Translations under genes and position numbers: made by a program
Assembly (NCBI RefSeq): GCF_013074385.2
Contig: NZ_JABEYA020000004.1
Location: 139,267 to 203,266, forward strand
Direction of reading: 5' to 3'
Length of the DNA stretch: 64,000 nt
Source: Vibrio ostreicida
Lineage (GTDB): Bacteria; Pseudomonadota; Gammaproteobacteria; Enterobacterales; Vibrionaceae
Shown here: positions 46,533 to 56,354 of the stretch, piece after piece
Layout: the number at the start of each line of letters is the position of its first letter
Numbering within the stretch: position 1 is the stretch's first letter
The notes under the pieces: model-generated
Seen by the model: the letters and a program-made list of their open reading frames with translations, nothing else
Databases searched by the model: none
What the model was told of the DNA's origin: nothing

Positions 46533-49500
46533 ATGGATGAATCAAAACAAAAAGGGCTGATTGCGTATTTTGCTCACAATCCGGTTGCCGCCAACTTAAT
46601 CATGGTCTTCGTTCTGATTGTCGGAACGGTCAGTTTCTTCTTTATTCAAAGACAAATGTTTCCCAATATTGAAGTGAACTACATTAATGTCAGTGCTCAA
46701 TACCCGGGAGCGTCACCGCAAGAGATTGAAGAGAGTATTCTCATCAAGCTTGAAGAGTCACTCAAGGACGTAACAGGCATCAAAAAGGCGATATCCACGG
46801 CGTCCCGAGGCAGCGGTGCGATTGAAATTGAAGTCGACGTCGATAGAGACATCGAAGATGTGCTGGACAAGGTCAAACAAAAAGTCGATTCGGTCTCTAA
46901 TTTCCCCGCCGCCATGGAGCCTATACAAGTCTATCAGTTTGAGTTTCGACAGGATGTGATAGAGATGGCTCTGGTCGGGGAACGATCTCTTCTAGAGCTT
47001 AAGCCCATCGCCAAACAGATTGAAGATGAGTTACTTCAGCTCAGTAATGTGGCTTTGGTTGATCTGAGCGCACCAGAGTATGAGATTGCCATTGAAGTGG
47101 AACCGAGAGTATTACGTAAATATAACCTGACGCTCAATGATGTTACTTTGGCCATTCAACGGTATTCCGCCAATTACTCTGCCGGTGAGGTGCGCACCGA
47201 CGCAGGAATGATTTCGGTTAGAATTGAGAACCAATATTACAGTGGGGAAGAATTTCGCGATATACCCGTAAAAATAGGGGCGAATGGAGGCAAGGTTTTA
47301 CTTCAGGATATTGCGACGATCAAAGATGGGTTTACCGAAGAGGACCGTTATTTTAAGTATTCGGGGGAAAATGCGATTTATTTGTCGGTGAAGGCAACCA
47401 AAGACCAAAATATGGTGTCGGTAGCGCAAGACGTTAAAGCTTACATCGAGCAAAAGAATGCAACACTGCCTTCAGATCTCAAGATAAAAACCTTAGTTGA
47501 TATGACTTACTACCTCAATGCGCGACTCGATATGATGCTAAAGAACTTGCTTCAGGGCGCTTTGCTGGTTGCGTTAATGCTGAGTTTGTTTTTGCGAGTT
47601 AAGCTCGCCATGTGGGTCATGATAGGACTCCCCGTTTGCTTTCTGGGCGCGGTGATGCTTATGCCTGCGCTTGGTGTCAGCATCAATATTGTTTCCCTTT
47701 TTGCGTTCATTATGGTGTTGGGGATCGTCGTCGATGATGCCATTGTCATTGGCGAAAGTGCGTACTCTGAGATTGAAAAGCACGGCGGAGGGGTTGATAA
47801 CGTTGTTCGGGGGGTGAAACGCGTTGCGACGCCTGCCACCTTTGGTGTGTTGACCACCATTGCTGTATTTGCCCCTTTCCTCATGTCAAAAGGGATTGAG
47901 CGGGCGTTCTTTTTCGGCATCGCTGCGATTGTGATTTTATGCCTGATCTTCAGCCTGATTGAATCTAAACTGATCCTGCCGTCACATTTGGCTCACTCAA
48001 ATTTCACACCAATCAAAGAAGGGAGTTGGAGAGACAGGTTTAACCGTCGCTTCTTCCGCTTGGTTAACGGACCATATAAACAGGTAGTGGCGTTCTGCAC
48101 TGTGTGGCGCTGGAGTGTCTTTGCTGGGTTTGTGGCCTTATTAGTGATAAGCATTGCGTTGGTGATGGCAAATTATGTTCGTATTATACCGTCGCCTAAA
48201 GTGCCCCATGACTTTCCGAGCATCAAATTGGTCATGAACGATAATGTCTCGAGTGAGCAAACCATTGAGGCCCTTAAACTGATTGAAAGTACGGTATTGA
48301 CTATTGACCTTGAGATAGAGCAGGAGACTGGGCAAAAGATGGTCAGGGATATACTGACGTTTAATCAGGGGCGTAAGGAAGGTCGATTGGTGATCCCGTT
48401 GGTGGATGAAGAGTTAAGGCCCTTCAATACCTTCGAACTGGCGAGGCGCTGGCGTGAACGAATACCCAATATCCCCGGACTCAAAAAGCTGACGGTCTCA
48501 GATAACGTCAATGATAACGAGAAAGGTGATGAGTTTGGCTTTTTACTGTACGGCTCAGATATTGATACCTTAAATGCCGCTGGACGAGAATTGCTCGTTG
48601 AACTAAGACAGCAACGCGGTTTGTTCGATATATCATCTTCGATTGATGCTGGTAGCCAAGAAGTGCTGCTATCCCTATCCCCAGTGGCTTACGACTTGGG
48701 TTTAAATTTGTCCGACATTGCTTTGCAGGTAGGCGGCAGTTTTTATGGGGGCGAAGCTCAGCGAGTGCTGCGTGATGGCGAAGAAATTAAGGTTATGGTG
48801 CGTTACCCTCAGCTGACCAGAGAAGCGTACTCTTCACTTCGTTATGCGGTGATTACCACGCCCGAAGGGAAAAAAGTCATGTTGGGGGATGTCGTGAGCA
48901 TTAACCAAAAGCCAGGCGTCAATAGCATTCGTCGCGAGGGAGGCTTTCGGAGTGTTTACGTCTATGGTTCGATTGATGAAGAGCAAGTTGAGCCCAATCA
49001 AGTCGTTGAACAGGTTCGTCAGGAGATTATCCCAGATATATTGTCTCACTATTTGGGTGTCAAAAGCGAGCTCGGAGGAAGTATTGAGGAGCAACAAGCG
49101 CAGCAAGATGAGCAAAAAATCTTCTTCATTGCTGGGATGATTATTGTCTATATGCTGCTGGCTGTTCCATTGAAAAGTTATACTCAGCCTTTGATTATTA
49201 TGTCCGTGATCCCGTTCAGTTTGACCGGGGCGATTTGGGGGCACTACTGGTTTGGCATTGATCTGAGCATGATGTCGACGTTTGGTTTGATTGCCGCCGC
49301 TGGTGTGGTTGTGAATGATTCTCTGGTCATGACAGATTACGTGAATCATGTCAGGGCAAAAGGCGTTGACATCAAACAGGCCGTGATTGAGGCTGGCTGT
49401 GCGAGGTTTAGAGCCATCATCCTGACGTCAATCACAACCTTTGTGGGCGTTTTGCCGATTATGTTTGAAACGAGCTTACAGGCTAGGTTTGTGATCCCGA

Positions 49501-49655
49501 TGGCGGTTGCACTGGGTTTTGCTGTGTTGTTTGCAACGTTACTGACGTTAATTTTAGTCCCGTGTTTGTACTTGATGCTGGATGACATAAAAGGTGTCTT
49601 TTCTTGGTTGGGTCAACGGGTTAAGCGCAAAAAAGTTAAGCCAGTGGCCGAGTAA
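46533..49655 (+). CDS. RND efflux pump, inner-membrane subunit (HAE-1-like)
   Basis: 1040 residues with the RND architecture: TM1, a large periplasmic loop, TM2-7, a second loop, TM8-12. The proton-relay pair Asp401-Asp402 in TM4 (GIVVDDAIVIGE) is intact. Porter-domain entries are QYPGASPQEIEESI and VAALMLSLFLR-like TM3 (ALLVALMLSLFLRVK); the C-terminal half starts with ISIALVMANYV. It belongs to the broad group that exports drugs, bile salts or lipophilic compounds in Vibrio. There is no outer-membrane TolC-like gene in the operon, so a chromosomal TolC must be used. Confidence 0.93.
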   Translation: MDESKQKGLIAYFAHNPVAANLIMVFVLIVGTVSFFFIQRQMFPNIEVNYINVSAQYPGASPQEIEESILIKLEESLKDVTGIKKAISTASRGSGAIEIEVDVDRDIEDVLDKVKQKVDSVSNFPAAMEPIQVYQFEFRQDVIEMALVGERSLLELKPIAKQIEDELLQLSNVALVDLSAPEYEIAIEVEPRVLRKYNLTLNDVTLAIQRYSANYSAGEVRTDAGMISVRIENQYYSGEEFRDIPVKIGANGGKVLLQDIATIKDGFTEEDRYFKYSGENAIYLSVKATKDQNMVSVAQDVKAYIEQKNATLPSDLKIKTLVDMTYYLNARLDMMLKNLLQGALLVALMLSLFLRVKLAMWVMIGLPVCFLGAVMLMPALGVSINIVSLFAFIMVLGIVVDDAIVIGESAYSEIEKHGGGVDNVVRGVKRVATPATFGVLTTIAVFAPFLMSKGIERAFFFGIAAIVILCLIFSLIESKLILPSHLAHSNFTPIKEGSWRDRFNRRFFRLVNGPYKQVVAFCTVWRWSVFAGFVALLVISIALVMANYVRIIPSPKVPHDFPSIKLVMNDNVSSEQTIEALKLIESTVLTIDLEIEQETGQKMVRDILTFNQGRKEGRLVIPLVDEELRPFNTFELARRWRERIPNIPGLKKLTVSDNVNDNEKGDEFGFLLYGSDIDTLNAAGRELLVELRQQRGLFDISSSIDAGSQEVLLSLSPVAYDLGLNLSDIALQVGGSFYGGEAQRVLRDGEEIKVMVRYPQLTREAYSSLRYAVITTPEGKKVMLGDVVSINQKPGVNSIRREGGFRSVYVYGSIDEEQVEPNQVVEQVRQEIIPDILSHYLGVKSELGGSIEEQQAQQDEQKIFFIAGMIIVYMLLAVPLKSYTQPLIIMSVIPFSLTGAIWGHYWFGIDLSMMSTFGLIAAAGVVVNDSLVMTDYVNHVRAKGVDIKQAVIEAGCARFRAIILTSITTFVGVLPIMFETSLQARFVIPMAVALGFAVLFATLLTLILVPCLYLMLDDIKGVFSWLGQRVKRKKVKPVAE

Positions 49656-50075
49656 AGGTCGAGAAGAAAGGGCATGTTGTGCCTTTTCTTTCTTCAAGAC
49701 TGGCCTCTGTTATTGACCTCATAGGTTGGCCTAACGGATGATGGCTTTATTTTATCGCTCTGGTACGAGAAGGCGCAGAAATGGGATAAAGAAAACCCGC
49801 ACAGAGGGCATATTGTGCGGGTAAATGAGGGCAATAATTTAGATTTTTTTTAGTTTGGAGGTCGCTGGTTAAATATCCATATCCAAACTGTTACATTTTC
49901 TTCGCCGAGTTAAGCAGAAGTTTGCATCAGTGTAACCAACGCTAATTAAACTAACACTAATGTTACTTTTGGTTAAATTATAATTTTGGAATCATAAATT
50001 CCATTTATGAAATAGCTATGATTGTAGAAATAGACCTCTTGACGACATACAACAGGGGTAAGTTGAACATGGCTG
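49656..50075. other. Convergent intergenic region with hairpins
   Basis: About 420 bp between the pump stop and the glycosidase stop. It holds an imperfect GAAGAAAGG...CTTTCTTC hairpin near 49663-49696 (probable plus-strand terminator of the RND operon) and the strong minus-strand hairpin described separately. I see no gene. Confidence 0.4.
49795..49822 (-). terminator. Terminator of the vxr-glycosidase operon
   Basis: A 9-bp perfect stem ACCCGCACA / TGTGCGGGT with a 10-nt loop. Read on the minus strand it is followed by TTTTCTTTAT, a proper T-rich tail. It lies about 250 bp beyond the glycosidase stop. Confidence 0.6.
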
Positions 50076-52364
50076 CTATGGGGTGACTTGCCAACGTATT
50101 TTTTGACCATTGCTGAGCAACGCCAGCATCGAGTAGCTATCCATACTGACGCCAGCTTGCTGAGTGGTGCTGTTGGTGAAATTAGCAATGATTTTGCTGC
50201 CATCACTGAACACGCTTTGCTGAATGAGCCCATTCTCATCAAGCCATACTAGGTCAATGAGTTGCTGGTCCCAAAGTTGTTGGTGAACGGGTGAAAAACC
50301 TTGTTGATAATGCGCCAGAGCCTGAATTCTTGGGCTGTTGACTGAACTCGCTTCATCACGGCTTAAATGCACCATCGCTGGGGTGTTATACAGCATTGAT
50401 GTCAGATCACGCTGAGTTTTTACATTGCTGAACTTAAGGCTGTCGCTGTGCCAATGGTGGCTGTTAATCACTTCATCATGGAACACCGCTTGATACATTG
50501 GAACCCGATATCTAGGGTCAAACAACAAGGTTCTATACGGTTCATTTACCTGCGCGGATGTAAAGAAAAAATCCGGCTTGTGGTCGGGGTACCAGCGCCC
50601 GAGAAAGTAGGGTGAGCTGGTGTCTTGCTTCATTTCTGCGTCAGTCCAGCCAAAACCAACGGTTTCTAATCCATGAGCGAAGGCAATCCCACTGGTGGTG
50701 AGGCTGTTGCCATCTTCTGAACCCAATACGAGATGATGCTGCTTCGCAATCCAAGCCATGCGTTGATTAAACGCATTCAGCATCGCTTGCTGATCGCTGT
50801 TATCGCGGTAATCTTCACGGGCCATAGCGGTTGCATCGACATCAAGGAACAGGCTATTGAAATGCCCGTAGTGCACGATATCAAGAATACGTTGTTTAAC
50901 GTAATTGATCTGGCAATTTGGATTGAGGTAAAACCCTTTGCCCCGAAATCCTTTTTTCTTGTGGCCATCGGCCATTTCGATGGCGCACTCATTTCGCATG
51001 GGATCCGGCAGTTGAGCGGTCAACCAGCTATCGTTGATGCCTTGAGGGATCGCGGTATTGTAAGAGTCGTAAGTCGCGACTAAGAATCCAGCGTCTTTGG
51101 CTTTATCGACCACTTCGGGTTGGTAGAATGCGGGCATCCAATTGTCTAGCCCGAGCCACAGCTTGTTCAGCCCAGCTGAAGTCAGGTTGTCTACCATGTC
51201 TAAAGTCAGCGCCTGCCCCCAGCGTTGTGAGGCAACAAGATAGTCTGATGCGTGAGCCTTGAGCCATTGTTTTTGTTGTTGAGCTGATTTGTATTGCGCT
51301 GCGATGGTGTTGTTGTTCAACGTTGGTCTAGGGGTAGGGTAGCGAAGTTGGAGAGAGGCATTGATCGAGTTGACCAAACGCTGTTTTTCGTAAAACGTGA
51401 TTGGGCCAGAGGCCGAGCCTAATGACTTGAGTACGGATTGAGAGATCGACAAACCTGATTGCTTGAGATACCAGTGCTTGAGTCCTGACCAATCGATAAC
51501 GTCTAAGGTGCTGATGAGACCCCGTCCGAACACATACACTTGGCTGGCGCCGATCAGTTTCTCAATCTGAGGATTGGCTTTATGTTGTTGACTGAGAGGC
51601 TTAGATTGTTGGTTATCGATCCGCCATTGCCGATAGTGTTTGGCTCCGTCAATCCAGTGGTCACCCAAAGTTATGCGGACGGTAAAAGGTTGTGCTTGAT
51701 TGAGGGGGGTAAACTGGTGCTGTGCTGACATACCAATGTGTGGCTGAGCACGAGTAAAACCAAGGGTATTATTGGTTGCCGTGATTAACTGATAATTGAT
51801 ATAGCGGTGGCCCTGTTGAATGGTCCAGAATGGCATTTTTAAGTCTTGGGTCGTGTTTGCACCATGGTGGTTGTCCACCAGATAGCGTGCCCAGAGTGTG
51901 TTGTTAGTGGGAATACGCATACCTTCGCTAAAAGGTAAGAATAAGGTGTCGGTTTGTTGGTTGGCGAGATGAAACCACTCGAGCACCATTGGGTGAGCGC
52001 GCCGGATAGCCGGTTGTTGTGGAGCAAGGAAGCTGATTAATAACGCGTTTTCATCTAGGGTTGCTGTCGCTTTGATGCCACTGGGGCGTAATTGCCACGT
52101 CGCGTTGTTTGCATCATTGACGATCGGATGGTAGGCGGTTTGCTTCTGCTGGTTGACGTTGAAATAAGGGGCGTTAACCAACAGGCGGTTCCATTCGATA
52201 TTGAGCGTGTTTGGATCAAGTACAATACGATGCTGGGCGTTGCTGAGAACAATCGGGTTGGCGTGGCTAGATACGGCCATCAATAGCGCCAAGGCTATGG
52301 CCAAACCAAGGAAAATACGCTGGTAGGCTTGGTGAGGTCGACAATGGAATCGGGGATAAATCAT
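50076..52364 (-). CDS. Predicted periplasmic glycoside hydrolase (GH101/GH129-like)
   Basis: 762 residues. A signal peptide (about 1-36, ending SSHA) is followed by an N-terminal beta-rich domain (to about 260), a TIM-barrel-like catalytic part and a C-terminal beta domain. Candidate catalytic residues sit in SLFLDVDATAM (Asp508, Asp510) and VLGSEDGNS (Glu550). This pattern recalls the GH129/GH101 alpha-N-acetylgalactosaminidase-related proteins, but I would not claim the substrate. It is the last gene of a minus-strand cluster after vxrA-B-C-like genes, 70 bp downstream of the DUF2861-type gene. A role in cleaving an envelope or host glycan under wall stress is inferred. Confidence 0.7.
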   Translation of the reverse strand: MIYPRFHCRPHQAYQRIFLGLAIALALLMAVSSHANPIVLSNAQHRIVLDPNTLNIEWNRLLVNAPYFNVNQQKQTAYHPIVNDANNATWQLRPSGIKATATLDENALLISFLAPQQPAIRRAHPMVLEWFHLANQQTDTLFLPFSEGMRIPTNNTLWARYLVDNHHGANTTQDLKMPFWTIQQGHRYINYQLITATNNTLGFTRAQPHIGMSAQHQFTPLNQAQPFTVRITLGDHWIDGAKHYRQWRIDNQQSKPLSQQHKANPQIEKLIGASQVYVFGRGLISTLDVIDWSGLKHWYLKQSGLSISQSVLKSLGSASGPITFYEKQRLVNSINASLQLRYPTPRPTLNNNTIAAQYKSAQQQKQWLKAHASDYLVASQRWGQALTLDMVDNLTSAGLNKLWLGLDNWMPAFYQPEVVDKAKDAGFLVATYDSYNTAIPQGINDSWLTAQLPDPMRNECAIEMADGHKKKGFRGKGFYLNPNCQINYVKQRILDIVHYGHFNSLFLDVDATAMAREDYRDNSDQQAMLNAFNQRMAWIAKQHHLVLGSEDGNSLTTSGIAFAHGLETVGFGWTDAEMKQDTSSPYFLGRWYPDHKPDFFFTSAQVNEPYRTLLFDPRYRVPMYQAVFHDEVINSHHWHSDSLKFSNVKTQRDLTSMLYNTPAMVHLSRDEASSVNSPRIQALAHYQQGFSPVHQQLWDQQLIDLVWLDENGLIQQSVFSDGSKIIANFTNSTTQQAGVSMDSYSMLALLSNGQKIRWQVTP

Positions 52365-52434
52365 AATAAACTCGTTCAGTAGATCAAGCGTCTATTAGAG
52401 CGGTAACCGATGGCCCAATTGTCACCTTATTGTC

Positions 52435-53256
52435 TCAATCCGTTGACGGTTCTGATGGGATAAATGGGATGGCCACACGGTGGATATATTCTATTCTTAT
52501 CCCTTGTTGGTACTCATAGATGGTGACAGCCGCGCTTAAGTATTTAGCTTTAGAGGGAACTTGCTTGGGAGGGGGTGCGTTGAAGGTCAAAATTGGGAAA
52601 CGGCCCCCCAACATTTGATAGTCTTTATCGAACCATTGCCACGAAGCTAAAGCTCCAGAGCATGTGTCTGAATTTTTGGGAGGGGTAATGTGAATACGTT
52701 GCGCCTCTTGGTCTAGGGTTAGCCAACTTTGGTTGCTTTGTATGGCAACGATGATTGGGTACATCTCATCGCCAAGTCTCAGTGAATAGATACCCGATTC
52801 AGGTCGGCTGAGTAAATCGTTGGTCTCGAGCTCTTGATAGTCAGACAGCTTTAAGAGTTTACCGCTAAGTAAAACGATGTCTGTCGGTGATCGTAACTCC
52901 AGTGGCATCAATTTGCTTGAGTGCTGCGCTGAGATTTTTATTTGATAGCCCTGTGATGATAAGCCAACGCGTTTTATTAAACTGATGCTGAGGTTTAGGG
53001 GTTGGTGACGTCTGTGTTGCCCTAACTGCTGACCACATTGAGACTGTCGCAGAATTTCTTGCTTGACCGGTAACCAATATCGGCTGTCGAGTGCGTGTTG
53101 GCGCAGCGCAATGTGTAACTCTTGCCATGCCAGTTGAGGTTGTTGATTCAATAAGGCCTGATAGGTCCGTGCCAAAGGGGTGTCGGTAAACCAAGCGCTA
53201 TGAGTGGCAACGCTGATGCTCATGGCGATCATAAAGGTCGACACGGTTAAATACAT
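52435..53256 (-). CDS. vxrC: VxrC-like DUF2861-type envelope protein
   Basis: 273 residues with a weak N-terminal signal or anchor (MYLTVSTFMIAMSISVATHS). The middle contains two Cys-bearing regions (RQSQCGQQ, SDTCSGALASWQWF), and the C-terminus ends in short beta-rich segments. The gene overlaps the end of the response regulator by 10 bp, the position of vxrC in the Vibrio vxrABCDE operon. Function is not established; presumably a periplasmic or envelope partner of the pathway. Assignment rests mostly on position and general resemblance. Confidence 0.65.
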   Translation of the reverse strand: MYLTVSTFMIAMSISVATHSAWFTDTPLARTYQALLNQQPQLAWQELHIALRQHALDSRYWLPVKQEILRQSQCGQQLGQHRRHQPLNLSISLIKRVGLSSQGYQIKISAQHSSKLMPLELRSPTDIVLLSGKLLKLSDYQELETNDLLSRPESGIYSLRLGDEMYPIIVAIQSNQSWLTLDQEAQRIHITPPKNSDTCSGALASWQWFDKDYQMLGGRFPILTFNAPPPKQVPSKAKYLSAAVTIYEYQQGIRIEYIHRVAIPFIPSEPSTD

Positions 53257-53903
53257 ACCTTGCCCTTATTAAGTCGATAGCCAACACCACGATGGGTTTC
53301 AATGTTTAGCTTAGGTAGCTTCTGGCGTAAGCGCAGAATATGGTTGTCTATGGTTCTGGTGCTGGGGAAGGCTTGATAGCCCCAAACTTTATTGAGTAAT
53401 TCGTCTCGATGGAACACTCGGCCCTGATTTTGAATCAATAATACGAGCAATTGAAACTCTTTAGGTTTTAACGTGATAGAGTGGTTGCCGATCAAGGCTT
53501 CTCGCTTGGCGAGATCGATTTCAAGATCAGCGTAGCTGAGTTTACAGGCCCCGATAGGACGCAGCTGACTGACCACTCGAGCAAGCAGTTCATCGTTAGA
53601 GAAAGGTTTGGTCACGTAGTCCTTTGCTCCTGCCATCAGCCCTTCGATTTTTTGCTGAGTGTCGGTTTTTGCCGTTAGTATGATCACTGGTAAGCCTTTA
53701 AGGAGTAGCCAGTGTGGCAGGTGATGGAGACTGTCTCCGTCTGATAAGCTTCGGTCCAAAATCACAAGATCGGCTTTAAACCAGTGTTTTTCAACGTGCC
53801 CTGCCTCTTTGACCCACAGGCAACGGTAATGGTTCATTTCAAACCAGCGAGTGAGCCCCTCGCCCAGTAACGGATCATCTTCAATCAGCAGTAGTGTTTT
53901 CAT
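53247..53903 (-). CDS. vxrB: OmpR-family response regulator VxrB/WigR-like
   Basis: 218 residues. Receiver domain with acidic pocket (IEDDP), phospho-acceptor Asp50 (LVILDRSLSDGD), Thr in IILTAKTDT and Lys in YVTKPF; then an OmpR-type winged helix (LKPKEFQLLVLL, TRTIDNHILRLRQKLP, THRGVGYRL). Overlaps the kinase gene by 4 bp and the next gene by 10 bp. In V. cholerae the equivalent regulator controls cell-wall synthesis, T6SS and iron genes. Orthology is inferred from operon order. Confidence 0.83.
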   Translation of the reverse strand: MKTLLLIEDDPLLGEGLTRWFEMNHYRCLWVKEAGHVEKHWFKADLVILDRSLSDGDSLHHLPHWLLLKGLPVIILTAKTDTQQKIEGLMAGAKDYVTKPFSNDELLARVVSQLRPIGACKLSYADLEIDLAKREALIGNHSITLKPKEFQLLVLLIQNQGRVFHRDELLNKVWGYQAFPSTRTIDNHILRLRQKLPKLNIETHRGVGYRLNKGKVCI

Positions 53904-55288
53904 AGTGGCAGTTCCAACAGGCAGCGAGTAGGGTGGCGACGCACGTGGAGCTTTCCTCCCATCAGAGTCATTAAATGGGCAACAATGCTTAAACCGACGC
54001 CCATATTTTCATTGCGTGAGGGCGGGTGAATTCGTTTGAACCATCGATGAGCGATGTTAGGGAATTGCCCGTGGTCTTTAATCTCAATGCGCAGTACCTC
54101 AGAGAGTGTCGCGGTTATCTCAATCGGGCTACGGCCGTGTTGTTTGGCGTTTTTGATCAGATTATCAAGGCAGATGGATAGCCAATAGAATGGCAATGTC
54201 AGTTGTTTGTCTTGGTTCAGTGTGTATTCGAGGCCGTGTTTTTCGCACACATGACTCAGCCAATTTTTGACTGATGCCGTTTGTTTGAGTAATGCGTCTT
54301 CACCATGGGCACTTAAATAGACCTGGCTGTTTTCAGTGAGCTGAAATAAACGCTGGTGATCAGACATCAATCGCCACACGGCGTCTTGAGTGACGACCGG
54401 CAGTTGATCAAACTGTTCGCGGAACATTTCAACAGTTAAGCCGAGGCTGGTGATGGGTGTGCGCAGCTCGTGAGTTAGCAATTGCAGAACAAACTGTTTT
54501 TCTTTGTTTTGTAGGCGTTTTAGATAAGCGGTCCTTAATGCCATACAAACAATGGCTATGGATAAGAGGGTGATCACTATCATCATCGCGGGAGAGCGAG
54601 GTTTGGTATCGCTGACGCAGAGGTTGCTGTAATCTAACACACAGCGGTCGCCTCTCAGGGTTATTCCCAAGTTGTCAGCAATGGGCCGCCATATTTGCTT
54701 GGATAATGCTTTCCACCCTTGTTCGCTGCTTAACCACAACGTTTCTTTTTCCAACCAAGCTTGATAACCATTCAGCAAAGCGTCACGTCCCTGACCTGAT
54801 AAACCAGATAGAGATTGGTGTAAAGGGTGCTGGGCATTGTGTAGGGTTAAGTAACGTGTTAATGCCGGGGTTACGGGTAATTCTGGGTGATGGATGAGGT
54901 ACCGATCAGCAAAACTGCCGCCGGCGGGGTGCAGGAGAGGATGGCGGGCAAACCAGTCAAGCGGTATGGTTTTTCCCTGACAAAGCCGAGTTTCGAATTC
55001 CACGGCATAGTGTAAGTCGGGGCTGAGGTCTGCTGGGGCCGAGCAAGCACTTACCACGAGAGATAAGGATTCAATCTCTTGCCAGCTCACTTTATCAAAA
55101 TTAGGGTATTGCGCGTCATCTTTAAGCAGAATACTGGGGAACTGGCTGAGTTGTGCTTGGCTGACGGTCAATGGAACGGCCTGCCAACTTTGCTGATAAA
55201 ACGTCTGCCATCTTTGTTCTAGGTCCTGTGCACCCTGCGCGGCAGGGAGGTAAAACATCCAGTACAATAGGCATCCATAACGGTACAT
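53900..55288 (-). CDS. vxrA: Sensor histidine kinase VxrA/WigK-like
   Basis: 462 residues. Signal-like N-terminus, a ~220-residue periplasmic domain with paired Cys residues (SACSAPADL, ETRLCQG, GDRCVLDYSNLC), consistent with the DUF3404-type sensor of VxrA, then one strong TM (MMIVITLLSIAIVCMALRTA). The HisKA motif has His273 (LLTHELRTPITS), the N-box is CLDNLIKNAKQHG, and the G-box is MGVGLSI. The G1 box is atypical (IKDHGQFP rather than DxGxG). It senses cell-wall damage in Vibrio relatives (established for WigK/VxrA). First gene of the operon. Confidence 0.83.
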   Translation of the reverse strand: MYRYGCLLYWMFYLPAAQGAQDLEQRWQTFYQQSWQAVPLTVSQAQLSQFPSILLKDDAQYPNFDKVSWQEIESLSLVVSACSAPADLSPDLHYAVEFETRLCQGKTIPLDWFARHPLLHPAGGSFADRYLIHHPELPVTPALTRYLTLHNAQHPLHQSLSGLSGQGRDALLNGYQAWLEKETLWLSSEQGWKALSKQIWRPIADNLGITLRGDRCVLDYSNLCVSDTKPRSPAMMIVITLLSIAIVCMALRTAYLKRLQNKEKQFVLQLLTHELRTPITSLGLTVEMFREQFDQLPVVTQDAVWRLMSDHQRLFQLTENSQVYLSAHGEDALLKQTASVKNWLSHVCEKHGLEYTLNQDKQLTLPFYWLSICLDNLIKNAKQHGRSPIEITATLSEVLRIEIKDHGQFPNIAHRWFKRIHPPSRNENMGVGLSIVAHLMTLMGGKLHVRRHPTRCLLELPL

Positions 55289-55401
55289 CGGCTAAGTGGT
55301 CTCTTTACACGTATCATCTTTGATGATTTTAGCGGCTTTTGATTCAGCTGTGTAACCCCATTGTCAACATTATTCGATTTGAGACCTTGCTGATCGTGGT
55401 T

Positions 55402-56205
55402 CTATGGCTGGGATGCTGGTGTTGCAGTTGGCGCAAGCGTGGGATGAGAGTGGGTGATTTGTTTGTCGTGAGCTCCGATAATATTTTGATACTCGCCTGA
55501 TTCGATGAGTTGGTTTATTCCGCTGTGGAGGACGGTGTTAAGGTGTTTACTGCGTTCAGAATTTTCTCTGGAAAACATCAAAAACATCGCCCTTTCTATG
55601 ATCGGTTTAGGGTGAACCTCGATCTGATTCAGTTGTGTGGCAGACAGCAGAGTGCCCAACATATAAGAGCCTCGCTCGACACTGGCAGGGTAAGCGTCAA
55701 TTCTTTCTTTACCGAGTTTGATAAAATTAGATTGATCCGTGTTCGCGATGTCGAGCGTGACTCCGTGAGTTTTGAGTAAGCGCGTGACTTCATAGTCCTG
55801 TGTTGCACCAATATGAAACTGATTGAGATCGCCGATATTTCGCCAATTAAACTGGCTGTTTTGATGATAAAAAAACACGATTTTTTGAATGAAAAGAGGA
55901 GATGAAAAAATAAACAACTCTTCGCGCTCACTATTTTTGAACCAAGGGAAGGTTCCATCGTAACGGCCAGTTTGGCCATAGCGGTAGGCTCGACTCCAAG
56001 GGTGATAGTCGATGGAGACACTGTAACCCTGCGTCGCAAAGGCTTCTCTGACCAAAATTTCGGCAACTTTCAGCTCGGGATCTCGTTGGCTGCTCGTATA
56101 GGGCTCCCAGTCTCCAACAACAAAGCGAACGCTTTTATCGTCAGATTGCGCAATACTTAATGGTGAGATAATCAACAGGCAAACCAACACAAAAAGCTTA
56201 ATCAT
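55402..56205 (-). CDS. Periplasmic solute-binding protein (SBP_bac_3 family), module 2
   Basis: 267 residues. The ATG at 56205 has AAGGAAG 4 nt upstream and gives a clean signal peptide (MIKLFVLVCLLIISPLSIAQ); the extension from 56229 was not used. The mature part is a type II binding fold (RFVVGDWEPYTS, YHPWSRAYRYGQTGRYDGTF, FHIGATQDYEVTRLLK), and the C-terminal tail is Pro/Thr-rich. It follows the second hybrid kinase on the same strand with a 149-bp gap. No ABC transporter is adjacent. It is paralogous in type to the protein at 27549-28307. Ligand unknown. Confidence 0.8.
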   Translation of the reverse strand: MIKLFVLVCLLIISPLSIAQSDDKSVRFVVGDWEPYTSSQRDPELKVAEILVREAFATQGYSVSIDYHPWSRAYRYGQTGRYDGTFPWFKNSEREELFIFSSPLFIQKIVFFYHQNSQFNWRNIGDLNQFHIGATQDYEVTRLLKTHGVTLDIANTDQSNFIKLGKERIDAYPASVERGSYMLGTLLSATQLNQIEVHPKPIIERAMFLMFSRENSERSKHLNTVLHSGINQLIESGEYQNIIGAHDKQITHSHPTLAPTATPASQP

Positions 56206-56354
56206 CGTTCTTCCTTGGCATTTCCCCATTTTAAATCTAGATGACTATTCGTCATTTAAATAGTGCCGCGGTTAAATAATCACTATTGATGGCATTTTTG
56301 TCACTATATCGATGAGTCGATTTACCATCCAGTCAAGGGGGCTTGGAATAACAA

